From the NCBI GenBank assembly GCA_046155605.1, contig JBJXFQ010000140.1, positions 1-39,922 of the forward strand: DNA of 39,922 bases. Direction: 5' to 3'. This DNA is from JAEUIZ01 sp046155605 (GTDB lineage: Bacteria; Planctomycetota; Phycisphaerae; Phycisphaerales; UBA1924). The notes beneath the pieces were generated by a model. That model did no database searches. It worked only from the letters and a program-made list of their open reading frames with translations, and was not told the DNA's origin. The position numbers were made by a program, and so were the translations under genes. Below, one piece after another: positions 1 through 9,384 of this stretch. Each line of letters begins with the position of its first letter. Position 1 is the first letter of the stretch.

Positions 1-1
1 G

Positions 2-127
2 GAGAACCGCCGCGTCGGCACCCGCTACGACAAGCTCGCGGTGAACTTCCAGGCGTTCCTCGACCTGGCCATCATCCGCCGATACCTCCGCCTCCCGGCC
101 CCGGGCGATCCGTCAGACACAGCCTAG
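2..127 (+). CDS. IS5-like transposase, C-terminal fragment (runs off left edge)
   Basis: The window opens inside a reading frame that gives 41 residues before a TAG stop at 125-127. It contains VGTRYDKLAVNFQAFLDLA, the end of the DDE catalytic domain in IS5-superfamily transposases, where a G-T-R-Y-D-K-L-A-x-N-F segment sits just before the C-terminus. The start and the first two catalytic acidic residues are outside the window, so intactness cannot be judged. No terminal inverted repeat is evident downstream, because the stop codon abuts a 75-bp fragment of a different transposase at 128-202. The family call rests on this short segment only. Confidence 0.75.
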   Translation, partial: ENRRVGTRYDKLAVNFQAFLDLAIIRRYLRLPAPGDPSDTA

Positions 128-202
128 CTGAGCGGGTGTTTGCGGCAGAGTGTAAGCAGGACTTTGTAGCGGTCCTGGCGACGGTGGTTGAAGCGGAACT
201 CG
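124..202 (-). pseudogene. Transposase C-terminal remnant (IS1595/ISXO2-like), left copy
   Basis: Read on the minus strand this gives EFRFNHRRQDRYKVLLTL, then CRKHPLS and a TAG stop (126-124). The F-R-F-N-H-R motif near the end is typical of IS1595-family (ISXO2-like) transposases. The frame continues upstream as YHVAKS (to about 219), which also looks transposase-like, but no start or catalytic region follows, so this is a remnant. Bases 128-202 are identical to 39703-39777. The family assignment rests on a short motif and is tentative. Confidence 0.5.
128..202 (+). repeat. 75-bp direct repeat, left copy
   Basis: Seventy-five bases identical to 39703-39777 in the same orientation, with unrelated sequence on both sides of each copy. 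It begins CTGAGCGGGTGTTTGCGG and ends GAAGCGGAACTCG. It overlaps the minus-strand transposase remnant. Confidence 0.95.
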
Positions 203-305
203 GACTTGGCGACATGGTACAGAACTGATGCGCCATACTCTCGATGGTTGCTTACGATGTCTGAACTCGCCGGCGCCGCGGGCCCGGGATATCGGAGGTC
301 ATATT

Positions 306-2585
306 GTGTCGAGAAACATCAAGCATGCGATGGTCGCGGTATCTTGCGTGGCGCTGCCGGCGCTTGCTCAGCTTCCCAGTTCCTCGCCGCTATCGAGCCT
401 GTGGTGTCCGAACGGGATCGTCAAGTCCGCGGCCACCATCGGCACGACGCTCTACTTCGGGGGCGATTTCACACAAGTCGGCCCGCTCACCGGGGCGTTC
501 GCTTCTATCGACGCGGTGACTGGCCTGCCAGACATGCGATTCCCGCAGATCGATGGCCGGGTGATCGCGCTGGCCCCGGACGGAGCGGGCGGCTGGTATG
601 TGGGCGGTGGCTTCGCGTACGTCAATGGCCAGTCCCGACGGAACGCGGCCCATGTGCGAGCCGACGGCTCGCTCGGACCGTGGAATCCGTTTCCAGCCGG
701 CGAAGTCCGGTCGATCGCCGTCGTGGGTCAGACGATCTATGTGGGATCGAACGAGGTGGCGGCGTTCGATGCCGTGACCGGTCATCTGATCAGTGGGCCA
801 ATCAGCCTCGGTGGCGGAATCGCCACCACGCTCCTCGTCAGCGGAGATCGGCTCTACATCGGCGGGAGTTTCTCGTCGGTTCGCGGCGTGCCGCGACGCT
901 CGCTTGCCGCCGTTCGCATCACGTCCGGAGCCGTTGACCGCTGGAACCCGAACGTAAATGGAAACGTCTCGGCGATGGCCCTCGCCAACGGCAACCTGGT
1001 GATCGGCGGCGGGTTCTTCCAGGTCGGAGGGATGCCTCGCCAGAACCTGGCCAGCGTGAGCGAGGCAACCGGACTGCCCACCGCGTTCGATCCGGCCGTC
1101 AACAGCGCCGTCTACGCTCTGACCGTCGCGGGCAATACGCTCTACGCTGGTGGCGCGTTCACGCAGGTGGGCGCCTCGCCAAGGGCCTACACGGCCGCCT
1201 TTGCGGTTGATTCAGGGAAGTTGCTTCCGTGGAGCCCCGCGGTCGCCGCGGCATCGGGTGACACGCGAACTCCCGAAGTTCTGTCCCTGGATGTATCAGC
1301 CTCAGACGTCTTGATCGGCGGGTTCTTTGGGCAGGTCAATGGTCTGTCTCGCCAATCCCTCGCGGCGGTCGGCGCCGTGACGGGCGCAAACGTGGCATGG
1401 AATCCGCGCCCCTCAGACTTCGAAGGCGAGACTCGTGTGGAGCGGATCGTTGCTTCGGGCGGAGCCGTTGCTGTTGGCGGGAACTTCGAGATCATGGGAG
1501 GCCAGGTCCGACGCTCGGCCGGAGCGATCGATCTGGCAACGGGCTCGCTCCTCGCCTGGGAGCCCGGACTGACTCCCCCGCCGGGCAGACGCCTCTTTGT
1601 CTCCTCAATGTATGCCGGCAACGCGAGACTCTACCTGTCCGGGCAGATGGCGGTGAGCTTCGGTGGCACGGCCAACGATCTTCTTGCCGCGCTCGACCTC
1701 CAGACCGGCGCACCGGACCCGAACTTTGTTCCATTCGCCTCGACTGCCGTGAACTCGATGAGCGTGGCTTCGGGCCTGGTTTGCCTTCCATGCCTCTCTC
1801 CAGCCGGCATAAGTTCGATCTGCGCGCTCGACGGATCGACCGGCGATCTTCGTTGGTTCAGGCCCCAGCCCACCCCGGTGCGCACACTGGCCGCCGACGA
1901 GGGAATGGAACTGCTCTTCGTCTCCTCAAACAACTCGGTCCGAGCTTTGGGGCTGGCCGACGGCACGCCGATGGCCTGGCAGATCCTCGCTGACCAAGAC
2001 ATCGCCTCGCTCGCGCTTGAAGGGACGAGGCTCTACATCGGCGGCTCCTTCAATACCATCGCATCAACTGCGCGAAAGGCGTTGTGCGCCGTCGATTTCC
2101 CGTCGCCCGGCGCGCCGACGTTGAGTTCGTGGGCACCCCTTCTCTCCGGCACATCGTCATCGGTGAGCACTGTCATTCCGACGCCGACCACCGTCTATCT
2201 CTCGGGCGGCTTCAGCGCGATAGGCGGGATGGCCCACCTGAATCTAGCCGCTGTCAGTGCGGACGCGCCGCAGCCGTGCGTTTGGACGCCCGATGCCCAG
2301 GTTGCCGGCAAACTTCTCCTTGGCACCCAGCACCTCGTCGCCTACGGCGGCACACTGAAGTTCGATCAGCGGTCAAGGTACGGGTTTGCGGCGTTTCCGA
2401 TCGTGCCTTGCCGAGGGGACGTAAACCACGACTGCCTTCTGAACATCAACGACTTCACCGCGTTTCAGAACCTGTTCGCCGCGGGCGACCCGGGTGCCAA
2501 CTGCGACGGGAGCACCACGCTTCCTCTTCTCAGCATCAATGACTTCATCTGCTTCTTCAACTCGTTCGCGGCAGGTTGCACGTAA
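306..2585 (+). CDS. Secreted beta-propeller protein with GC-type dockerin-like C-terminus
   Basis: A 759-residue exported protein. The GTG start at 306 is preferred over an in-frame ATG at 228 because GGAGG (294-298) lies 7 nt upstream and the protein then opens with a signal peptide (basic VSRNIKH, hydrophobic core, cleavage near ALAQ). The body has at least seven repeats of about 45-60 residues of the form L-Y-I-G-G-x-F ... R-x-x-L-A-A-V (for example LYIGGSFSSVRGVPRRSLAAV is one, in part LYIGG and RRSLAAV), resembling delta-60/Rax2-type beta-propeller blades. The last 58 residues hold two dockerin-like loops, DVNHDCLLNINDF and NCDGSTTLPLLSINDF, each followed by an F-x-x-F-A-A-G turn. This is the Phycisphaerae dockerin-like anchor, shared with the protein at 25469-27478. 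Ligand and function are unknown. Confidence 0.85.
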   Translation: MSRNIKHAMVAVSCVALPALAQLPSSSPLSSLWCPNGIVKSAATIGTTLYFGGDFTQVGPLTGAFASIDAVTGLPDMRFPQIDGRVIALAPDGAGGWYVGGGFAYVNGQSRRNAAHVRADGSLGPWNPFPAGEVRSIAVVGQTIYVGSNEVAAFDAVTGHLISGPISLGGGIATTLLVSGDRLYIGGSFSSVRGVPRRSLAAVRITSGAVDRWNPNVNGNVSAMALANGNLVIGGGFFQVGGMPRQNLASVSEATGLPTAFDPAVNSAVYALTVAGNTLYAGGAFTQVGASPRAYTAAFAVDSGKLLPWSPAVAAASGDTRTPEVLSLDVSASDVLIGGFFGQVNGLSRQSLAAVGAVTGANVAWNPRPSDFEGETRVERIVASGGAVAVGGNFEIMGGQVRRSAGAIDLATGSLLAWEPGLTPPPGRRLFVSSMYAGNARLYLSGQMAVSFGGTANDLLAALDLQTGAPDPNFVPFASTAVNSMSVASGLVCLPCLSPAGISSICALDGSTGDLRWFRPQPTPVRTLAADEGMELLFVSSNNSVRALGLADGTPMAWQILADQDIASLALEGTRLYIGGSFNTIASTARKALCAVDFPSPGAPTLSSWAPLLSGTSSSVSTVIPTPTTVYLSGGFSAIGGMAHLNLAAVSADAPQPCVWTPDAQVAGKLLLGTQHLVAYGGTLKFDQRSRYGFAAFPIVPCRGDVNHDCLLNINDFTAFQNLFAAGDPGANCDGSTTLPLLSINDFICFFNSFAAGCT

Positions 2586-2656
2586 GAAGAGAGAGAAGCC
2601 AACCGGGCCGTCGACGCCCCGGCTCGCGCCTCATGGCCCATTCTGTATCTCTCCCC

Positions 2657-2687
2657 CGCGCGCCCGCGGCTCTTTCGCCGCCGCGCG
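2657..2687 (+). terminator. GC-rich hairpin between propeller gene and kinase gene
   Basis: CGCGCG (2657-2662) and GCGGC (2666-2670) pair with GCCGC (2677-2681) and CGCGCG (2682-2687) around a TCTTTC loop, with a 3-nt bulge. It lies 72 nt after the upstream stop codon. There is no U-tract, so its role as a terminator is only possible. Confidence 0.35.
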
Positions 2688-2774
2688 TGAGAGAACTCGC
2701 ACCGCTGCGTTCTCTTGGATAGGCTGAGCCTGCGTCCGCAACGCAGACGGGGCGGCATCGGCAGGGGATCGCGC

Positions 2775-5420
2775 GTGGCAAGCGAAGGACCACAAGGCGG
2801 GTCGGAGGCTCCCAAGCCCGAGCGTGACCTCATCGAGGCCGCGCTCGCCGGTGCCTCGCCGCGCGGCGATTCCGCCCAGGGCGCGCCGGACCTGCCTCCG
2901 CACGGGACGTTTCCGGGGTACGAACTGGTCCGCGAGATTCATCGCGGCGGGCAAGGGGCGGTGTACCTGGCGATCCAGTTGGCGACCAAGCGGCGGGTGG
3001 CGATCAAGGTGATGCACGGCGGGCCGTTCCGCGGGTCCTCCGGGCGGGCGCGGTTCGAGCGCGAGGTGCAGATCCTCGGGCAGCTCAACCACCCCAACAT
3101 CGTCAAGATCCACGACTCGGGCGTCGCGGCCGACGGCAGTTTCTTCTACGTGATGGACTACGTCTCGGGCCGCTCGCTCGATGCGCTCATCGACGAGAAC
3201 AAGAAGCGGCCCATCGACGAGACGCTGCGTTTCTTCGCCAAGGTCTGCGACGCCGTCAACGCGGCCCACCGGCGCGGCGTCATCCACCGCGACATCAAGC
3301 CCGCCAACATCCGCGTGACGCCAAGCGGCGAGCCGGTGCTGGTGGATTTCGGCCTGGCCAAGACGGCCGTGCCGGACGTGACGGATGAGGACCGGCCGAA
3401 ACTGATGACGATGACGGGGCAGTTCATCGGCTCGCTGCCGTGGGCGAGCCCGGAGCAGGCCGAGGGCGTGCCCGACCACATCGACATGCGGACGGACGTG
3501 TACTCGCTGGGCGTGATTCTCTATCAGATGCTCACGGGCAAGTTCCCGTACGAGGTGATCGGGCACATGCGGGATGTGCTCGACAACATCCTCAAGGCCG
3601 AGCCCGCGCGCCCGAGCACGGTGCGGCGGCAGATCAACGACGAGGTCGAGACGATCGTTTTGAAGTGCTTGTTCAAGGAGCGCGACCGGCGGTACCAGAC
3701 GGCGGGCGAGTTGGCGCGGGACATCCAGCACTACCTCGCCGGCGAGCCGATCGAGGCCAAGCGGGCGAGCGGGTGGTATGTCATCACCAAGACGCTGGGG
3801 CGGTACAAACTACGGGCGGGGATCGCGGCAGGGTTTTTGGTGGTAATCGCGCTCGCGGCGGTGGTGTCGTCGCTGGCTTGGGCCGCCGAGGCACGCGAGC
3901 GGAAGCGGGCGGATGAGAACTTCCGGATCGTCCGCGACCAGGCGCGGACGTTCATGGTCGATTTCAACCGGTCGATCGAGAAGCTCCGCGGCGGGACCAA
4001 GGCCCGCGAACTGCTGCTGCTCAAGGCCCAGGAATCGCTCGACCGGCTCAAGAAGCAGGCGGGGAACAAGGCCGACGACCCGGACCTGCTGCGCGAGGTG
4101 GCATCCGCGTGCGATTTGCTCGGCGATATCCGGGGCGGGCTGGCGAACTCGCCGCGGGTGGGCGGGGTGAAAGCGGCTCGCGAGTTGTACGCCGAGGCCA
4201 AGCGCATCCGCGAGGGCCTCGCGGCTCGAGAGCCCTCGAACTGGCGCTCGCACGCGGATCTGGGCGAGAGCCACCGGCGCGCGTCGCAGTCGCTCGTGCA
4301 GGAGCAGAAGTTTGCCGACGCGGAGACTGCACTGGCCGCTGCCACTGCCTCGATCGACAGGGCGACCTCGCTGGCTGGCGCGGGGAGCGCGTCGCTCGCG
4401 CCGGATGAGTTGACGAGGCTGCGCGACCAGCGAGCCATCGTGACCCTCGACCTGGGCACGGCGGCCTATCGCGCGGCCGAGGGCGACAAACCCAATGCCG
4501 AGGAACATCTCTCACGCGCCCGCCCGCGATTCGACCAGGCCGAGGCGTATTGGGCCGAACGGGTCGGAGCGGCCTCGTCGGATGGGACCGCGGCGCGCTG
4601 GCTCGGCACGGCCCGCGACAAGCAGGCGAAAATCCCGCTCCTGGCAGCCATTGTGCTGCAGGAACGGATCGCAAAACTCGTCGAGGCGAAGGATCCGGCG
4701 GCGACCGCGCTCGGCGATTCCTGCGAGGCCGAGGCGGAGAGGTGCGTCGAACTCGCCCGCCGCGCCCGGGCTGATTTCGAGCGGCTGAGCGGGCAGGCAC
4801 CGGAGAACGCCGAACTTCGCCGTGACATCCATCTGGCGCTGCACAACGAGGGCTGGGCGCACATGACCGCGAGCGATGTTTTCGCCAACGTCGCGACGCT
4901 GACCGGCACCGAGGCCGACCGTGCGCGCTCGCGCGACCACGCGACAGAGGCGAATCGCGCCTTTTCCGGCGCCCTGCGAATCGCCGAAGGGCTTGCCCTC
5001 GCCGACGAGTCCAATCTTGAGGCCCAGCGCGATCTCGTGCTACTCCAGAACAAGACCGGCAACATGCTGCGCAAGGCGGGCCGGCTGGCCGAGGCGCTGG
5101 ATGTCTTTCGCCGCTCGCTTGCGACTCGCACCGACCTCGACAAGACCGACCCGACGGGCCAGACGAAGCGCGACGTAGCGACGGCACAGTTCAAGTGCGG
5201 CGAGGTATGCGAGTTGATCGGCGATCAGGAGTCCGGCGAGTCGGCACGCCACTCGTACCAGCAGGCGATTACCTATTACCAGGCCGCCCACGCGGGATTC
5301 GCGGCGATTCGGGACCAATCCGGCGGCAAACTGGAGGTGCAGACAACCGCAGAAGCGGCGCGCAAGTTGGAAGAGTGTCGCGGGAAAATGGGAAAGGTGC
5401 CGCCAGTCCGCGGGCAGTAA
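2775..5420 (+). CDS. Membrane-anchored Ser/Thr protein kinase (Hanks type) with helical C-terminal region
   Basis: An 881-residue kinase that should phosphorylate Ser/Thr on cytoplasmic partners. GTG 2775 is chosen because AGGGG (2763-2767) lies 7 nt upstream; an in-frame TTG at 2715 has no clear ribosome site. All kinase motifs are present: glycine loop GGQGAVYLA, VAIK lysine (about residue 78), alpha-C glutamate in FEREV (about 97), HRDIKPAN (Asp about 173), DFGLAK (about 191) and an APE-like ASPEQ. A transmembrane helix (FLVVIALAAVVSSLAWA, about 349-370) follows, then roughly 500 residues of Ala/Glu/Arg-rich helices, probably TPR-like and outside the membrane. No sigma-factor gene sits next to it, unlike many planctomycete kinases. 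It lies between two secreted-protein genes; the sensed signal and substrates are unknown. Confidence 0.92.
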   Translation: MASEGPQGGSEAPKPERDLIEAALAGASPRGDSAQGAPDLPPHGTFPGYELVREIHRGGQGAVYLAIQLATKRRVAIKVMHGGPFRGSSGRARFEREVQILGQLNHPNIVKIHDSGVAADGSFFYVMDYVSGRSLDALIDENKKRPIDETLRFFAKVCDAVNAAHRRGVIHRDIKPANIRVTPSGEPVLVDFGLAKTAVPDVTDEDRPKLMTMTGQFIGSLPWASPEQAEGVPDHIDMRTDVYSLGVILYQMLTGKFPYEVIGHMRDVLDNILKAEPARPSTVRRQINDEVETIVLKCLFKERDRRYQTAGELARDIQHYLAGEPIEAKRASGWYVITKTLGRYKLRAGIAAGFLVVIALAAVVSSLAWAAEARERKRADENFRIVRDQARTFMVDFNRSIEKLRGGTKARELLLLKAQESLDRLKKQAGNKADDPDLLREVASACDLLGDIRGGLANSPRVGGVKAARELYAEAKRIREGLAAREPSNWRSHADLGESHRRASQSLVQEQKFADAETALAAATASIDRATSLAGAGSASLAPDELTRLRDQRAIVTLDLGTAAYRAAEGDKPNAEEHLSRARPRFDQAEAYWAERVGAASSDGTAARWLGTARDKQAKIPLLAAIVLQERIAKLVEAKDPAATALGDSCEAEAERCVELARRARADFERLSGQAPENAELRRDIHLALHNEGWAHMTASDVFANVATLTGTEADRARSRDHATEANRAFSGALRIAEGLALADESNLEAQRDLVLLQNKTGNMLRKAGRLAEALDVFRRSLATRTDLDKTDPTGQTKRDVATAQFKCGEVCELIGDQESGESARHSYQQAITYYQAAHAGFAAIRDQSGGKLEVQTTAEAARKLEECRGKMGKVPPVRGQ

Positions 5421-5558
5421 CTTCGCACACCGAATCGCGGCTCGGGCGCGAGAAAGTGATTGACTCACCGACCGTTTGCTGTTAGCGTGGAGGCGGAGAG
5501 GTCGCTGCGATCGGCCATGCTGTGCAGGAGGCCTGAGTACGCACGAGGATGAGACGCT

Positions 5559-8500
5559 ATGACAACGATGCGAGTGCGCGCGATGTTGGCAGCCAGCGGC
5601 CTGGCCGTTGCGGTTGCCTGCGCCCCGGCGAAGGCCCAGCAACTCCGCACCTGGGTCGGCCCGGTCACCGGCAACTGGGCCAACAACGCCAACTGGACGC
5701 CCGGCACCGGCTTCCCGAATAACTCCGGCCCGAACACGTTCGATGCTCGCATCGATGCCGTCGGCCCGGCGTACGCCGTCACGCTCGACCAAGCCATCAC
5801 CGTCCAGAGCCTCGACCTCGTCTCCGCCAACGCGACGCTCGACCTGACCAACTTCCCGCTCATCTGCAACGCCAACGCCACGATCTCGTCCGGCACGCTC
5901 TTTGGTGCCGGCGGCACCGGCTCGCTCGAAGTTGCTGCCGCTCTCACGCTCACCAACTCCATGCTCGTGGGCGTCCCCGACGTCCGCAGCATGGGCACCA
6001 TGGTCTTCAACGGGCTGGTCGGCGACATCATCTGCGACACCGGCGTCGATCATTCCGGCACGTCGGTGCAGTGGCCCGGCACGGGCACCATCCTCATGGA
6101 GCAGGGCGCGACCTTCCGCCAGCGCGCGGGCTCCACCTTCACCGCCTCGGCCAACTCTTCCATGTTCTTCAATAACGTCGGCGCCCAGCCCACCTTCACC
6201 AACGAAGGCGTCTTCCGCAAGACCGCGGGCGGAGGGCTCACCTTCATCGACGGCGTCCAACTCAACAACACCGGCACGATCCAGGCCGATTCCGGCACGC
6301 TCCGCGCCAACACCGTCACGCAGGTCGCCGGTTCCACGCTCACCGCCGGTCGATGGGTCGCCACCAGCGGAGCGAGCCTCGATCTCGTCGGCGCGGCCAT
6401 CACCACCAACGCCGCGGAAGTTGTCCTCCGCGATCCGGGGTCCAGTTTCGCGGCGATCAGCGGCATGGCCATCAACGCGCCCACGGGCAAGTTCACCGTC
6501 GAGAACGGGCGAGACTTCACCACCGCCGGCAACTTCACCAACAACGGCACTGTCGCCACCGGCACCGGCACTCGCTTCGAGGTCGCGCCAGGATCAACCC
6601 TGACCAACTACGCCCCAGGCACCGGCACCCTCACCGGCGGCACGCTCGCCCTCGCCGGCACCTTCAAGTTCGACGCCGCCAACATCCGCATCAACAAGAG
6701 CGACATCACTCTCGACGGCCCCGGCTCCGATATCGTCGATGACACCGACGCCTCCGGCCTCCTCAACTTCAACACCAACGACACCGGCGGCGCGTTCTCA
6801 CTCCTCAACGGCCGAAACTTCAACGCCGGCGTCACCACCTTCACCAACGTCGGCACCCTCAGCACGGGCTCGGGCACAACCTTCACCGCCACCAACGACT
6901 ACACCCAGGGCTCCGGCACTGCAACCGGTTCCGGCACCGTCCGCGTCTTGGGCGATGCCACCCTCGCCGGCACGACCACCGCTCCGCTCCTCGATGGCGG
7001 CGTCACGCTCCAATCGCAGGGCCAACTTTTCGTCACCGGCACCACCGGCCTCTCCATCGACAACGCCGCCAAGATCGACCATACGGGCACTCTGGCGCAG
7101 TGGGACGGCACTGGAACCATCTCGCTTGGCGACAGTACCGCCATTCAAGTCGCCGCCACCTCCGCCTTCGACATCACCGGCAACGGGACCATCGCCTGGA
7201 ACAACGTCGGCACGCGGCCCACGATTGCCAACGCCGGCACCATCACCAAGTCCGCCGGCGCGGGCACCGCCGACATCGACGGCGTCACCCTCGACAACAC
7301 GGGCGAGGTCCGCGTCGAGTCAGGCTCCGTCCAGGCAGACCAGGTGCAACAAGTCGCCGGATCGACGCTCACAGGCGGCAAGTGGTCCGTCGTCGCGGGC
7401 TCGTCGCTCGATTTTGTCGGCGCATCCATCACGACCAACCAGGGCGACATCACGCTCGAAGACCCCGGCTCCGCCTTCGCCGCTATCGATGGCCTCACCA
7501 CGAATGACAGCGCCGGCAAACTCACCATCGCCGGCGGGCGCGACTTCACCACCACCGGCAACTTCACCAACGACGGCACGGTCGCAGTCAAACCCGGCAC
7601 CACCTTCCGCGTGGACCCGGGCTCCACCCTCACCAACTTCAACGCGGGCACCAACACGCTCTCGGGCGGCATGATCGACCTCGCCGGCACGCCGGGCCAG
7701 CCCGGTGTCTTCAAGTTTGACGGTGCCGACATCCAGAAACTCAACGCCGGCGTCTCGCTCGACGGCCAGGACTCCCGCATCGAGGACGCCGCGGGCACCG
7801 ACGCCCTGACCGACCTTGACACCATCCGCGCCGCGGGCGAACTCACCGTCAAAGGCGCCCGAAACTTCACCACCGCCGCCGACTTCGTCGTCGAGCAGAA
7901 CATCACGCAGAAAGGCCTGCTCGCGATCGGCGACACCACGCTCTTCCGCGTCGCGCCCGGCTCGTTCCTCACCAACTTCAACGCAGGCACCGGCGAGATC
8001 AGCGACGGCCGCTTCGAGATCCTCGGCACCCTCCAGTTCGACAACGCCGCCATCCGCATCGTCAGCAACACCCTCACGCTCGATGGCCCGGGCTCGCAGA
8101 TCCTCAACGGCGCGGGGATGGACGCCTTCACAGCCCTCGAACGCATCTCGTCCGCCGGCGTCCTCACCATCCGCGGCGGGCGCGACCTCTCCACCGCACA
8201 GAGCCTCTCGCTCCAGGGCCGTCTCATCGTCGGTCCGGGTGCGGGTCCGAACACCAGCGTCGTCACGATCGGCGGCAGCGTCACCCACGACCCCGGCGCG
8301 GTCCTCATCCTCAACACCGGCGGCATTCTCGACGTGGCGGGTGCCTACACCCAGGCCGCGGGCGGAGCCATGACCCTCGCCGGCGGCGAACTGATCGTCG
8401 GCGGCACCCTCACGCTCAGCGGCTCGCTCGGCGGCGACGGGACCATCAACGGCGGCGTCGTCGCCAACGGCCACATTGGGCCGGGAGACTCGGAGGGTCG

Positions 8501-8888
8501 CCTCGCCATCGAAGGCTCGCTCGAGTTTCGCGCTAGCGCCGTCCTCAATATCGACATCGCCGGCCTCATCGCCGGTCAGCAGTTCGACCAACTCGCCATC
8601 ACCGGCCCGCTCGTCTTCGACGGCGGCTCGGCCGCGACGCTCAATGTCGTCGTTGATCCCGGCTTCATGCCGCAATTTGGCCAGACTTTCGAGGTGTTGC
8701 GGTTCGCCGCGATCAGCGGACAGTTCGCGTCGTACGTCGGCCTCGACATCGGCAACGGCCTCCGCTTCGAGCCCACGATCACCCCCACTGGCCTCTCGCT
8801 CGTCGTCGTCCCATCGCCGGGCGTCGGTGCCTCCATCTTTATCGGCGCATGGGCCATCACACGGCGTCGGCGGCCCCGGCGAGCCTAG
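5559..8888 (+). CDS. Giant secreted repeat protein with PEP-CTERM-like tail
   Basis: A 1109-residue exported protein. ATG 5559 is preceded by GAGG (5545-5548) and opens a signal peptide (MLAASGLAVAVACAPAKAQ). After it comes WVGPVTGNWANNANWTPG, a W...NW..A.NW module also seen at the N-terminus of the 18554-21493 protein. The body is low-complexity, rich in Thr, Gly, Asn and Ala, built of short beta-strand repeats such as FTNNGTV and GSTLTN, as in autotransporter-like beta-helix proteins. A segment of about 340 residues is duplicated (coding bases near 6045-6750 and 7074-7800), with a partial further copy near 7860-8115. The C-terminus reads VPSPG, a hydrophobic stretch, then RRRRPRR: a PEP-CTERM-like sorting signal. 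No exosortase is encoded in this window. Probably a cell-surface or matrix protein. Confidence 0.85.
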   Translation: MTTMRVRAMLAASGLAVAVACAPAKAQQLRTWVGPVTGNWANNANWTPGTGFPNNSGPNTFDARIDAVGPAYAVTLDQAITVQSLDLVSANATLDLTNFPLICNANATISSGTLFGAGGTGSLEVAAALTLTNSMLVGVPDVRSMGTMVFNGLVGDIICDTGVDHSGTSVQWPGTGTILMEQGATFRQRAGSTFTASANSSMFFNNVGAQPTFTNEGVFRKTAGGGLTFIDGVQLNNTGTIQADSGTLRANTVTQVAGSTLTAGRWVATSGASLDLVGAAITTNAAEVVLRDPGSSFAAISGMAINAPTGKFTVENGRDFTTAGNFTNNGTVATGTGTRFEVAPGSTLTNYAPGTGTLTGGTLALAGTFKFDAANIRINKSDITLDGPGSDIVDDTDASGLLNFNTNDTGGAFSLLNGRNFNAGVTTFTNVGTLSTGSGTTFTATNDYTQGSGTATGSGTVRVLGDATLAGTTTAPLLDGGVTLQSQGQLFVTGTTGLSIDNAAKIDHTGTLAQWDGTGTISLGDSTAIQVAATSAFDITGNGTIAWNNVGTRPTIANAGTITKSAGAGTADIDGVTLDNTGEVRVESGSVQADQVQQVAGSTLTGGKWSVVAGSSLDFVGASITTNQGDITLEDPGSAFAAIDGLTTNDSAGKLTIAGGRDFTTTGNFTNDGTVAVKPGTTFRVDPGSTLTNFNAGTNTLSGGMIDLAGTPGQPGVFKFDGADIQKLNAGVSLDGQDSRIEDAAGTDALTDLDTIRAAGELTVKGARNFTTAADFVVEQNITQKGLLAIGDTTLFRVAPGSFLTNFNAGTGEISDGRFEILGTLQFDNAAIRIVSNTLTLDGPGSQILNGAGMDAFTALERISSAGVLTIRGGRDLSTAQSLSLQGRLIVGPGAGPNTSVVTIGGSVTHDPGAVLILNTGGILDVAGAYTQAAGGAMTLAGGELIVGGTLTLSGSLGGDGTINGGVVANGHIGPGDSEGRLAIEGSLEFRASAVLNIDIAGLIAGQQFDQLAITGPLVFDGGSAATLNVVVDPGFMPQFGQTFEVLRFAAISGQFASYVGLDIGNGLRFEPTITPTGLSLVVVPSPGVGASIFIGAWAITRRRRPRRA

Positions 8889-8915
8889 GTTGCGGGACAT
8901 AGTCTCGCGACACAA

Positions 8916-9374
8916 GTGACGCCGCCCACCACCTTCATCCTTGTCGGCGCGTTCGTGCTGATGGACCTCATCATCGCGTCGCTCGTCATCCGCGCCGTGA
9001 TGAACGCCAGCGTCGTTCCGCTCGCCCGCCGCTTTCCGCCCCGGCCCGTACTCGAACGCCACGTCCGCCGCGAGTTCCAGTCCTTCAAGTTCGGCCTGAT
9101 GAGCCTCGGCGGCTGCCTCCACGTCACCGCCGACTCGCAACACCTGCACCTCGCGCCCGCGTGGTTCGCCCGGCGATTCGGCATGACGCCCATGAGCATC
9201 CCGTGGGACGCCATCGAGCTTCGCCGCGTGCGGCGCTCGACCGCGACAGTGCGCATCAACGCCATGCCGGGGCTCAACGTTCTCGGGCCGCGATGGTGCC
9301 TCGAGATCGCACGCCCGCCGGACGAGACGGCAACCGGCGACACGCCGCAAGACGCAAGCACCGCCGACGCCTGA
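8916..9374 (+). CDS. Small membrane protein of unknown function
   Basis: A 152-residue protein with a GTG start at 8916, 27 nt after the large repeat protein. One N-terminal transmembrane helix (FILVGAFVLMDLIIASLVIRAV) is followed by a basic, probably cytoplasmic domain. That domain contains SIPWDAIELRRVRRSTATVR, which resembles the core of PH-like or DUF3592-type small membrane-associated domains, where a W-x-x-I strand follows a helix. I do not recognise the family. The start lacks an evident ribosome site, but a later start would cut into the membrane helix. It converges on the permease gene at 9385 with a 10-nt gap. Confidence 0.65.
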   Translation: MTPPTTFILVGAFVLMDLIIASLVIRAVMNASVVPLARRFPPRPVLERHVRREFQSFKFGLMSLGGCLHVTADSQHLHLAPAWFARRFGMTPMSIPWDAIELRRVRRSTATVRINAMPGLNVLGPRWCLEIARPPDETATGDTPQDASTADA

Positions 9375-9384
9375 TGCAGCACCG

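Noticed and set aside
2631..5187. Long minus-strand open frames opposite the kinase gene
   Set aside because: They are Arg/His/Pro-rich shadows of a kinase with every motif intact on the plus strand.
5460..5490. Promoter for the 1109-residue protein (TTGACT at 5460-5465)
   Set aside because: No acceptable -10 hexamer lies 16-18 nt downstream, so it was not listed as a feature.
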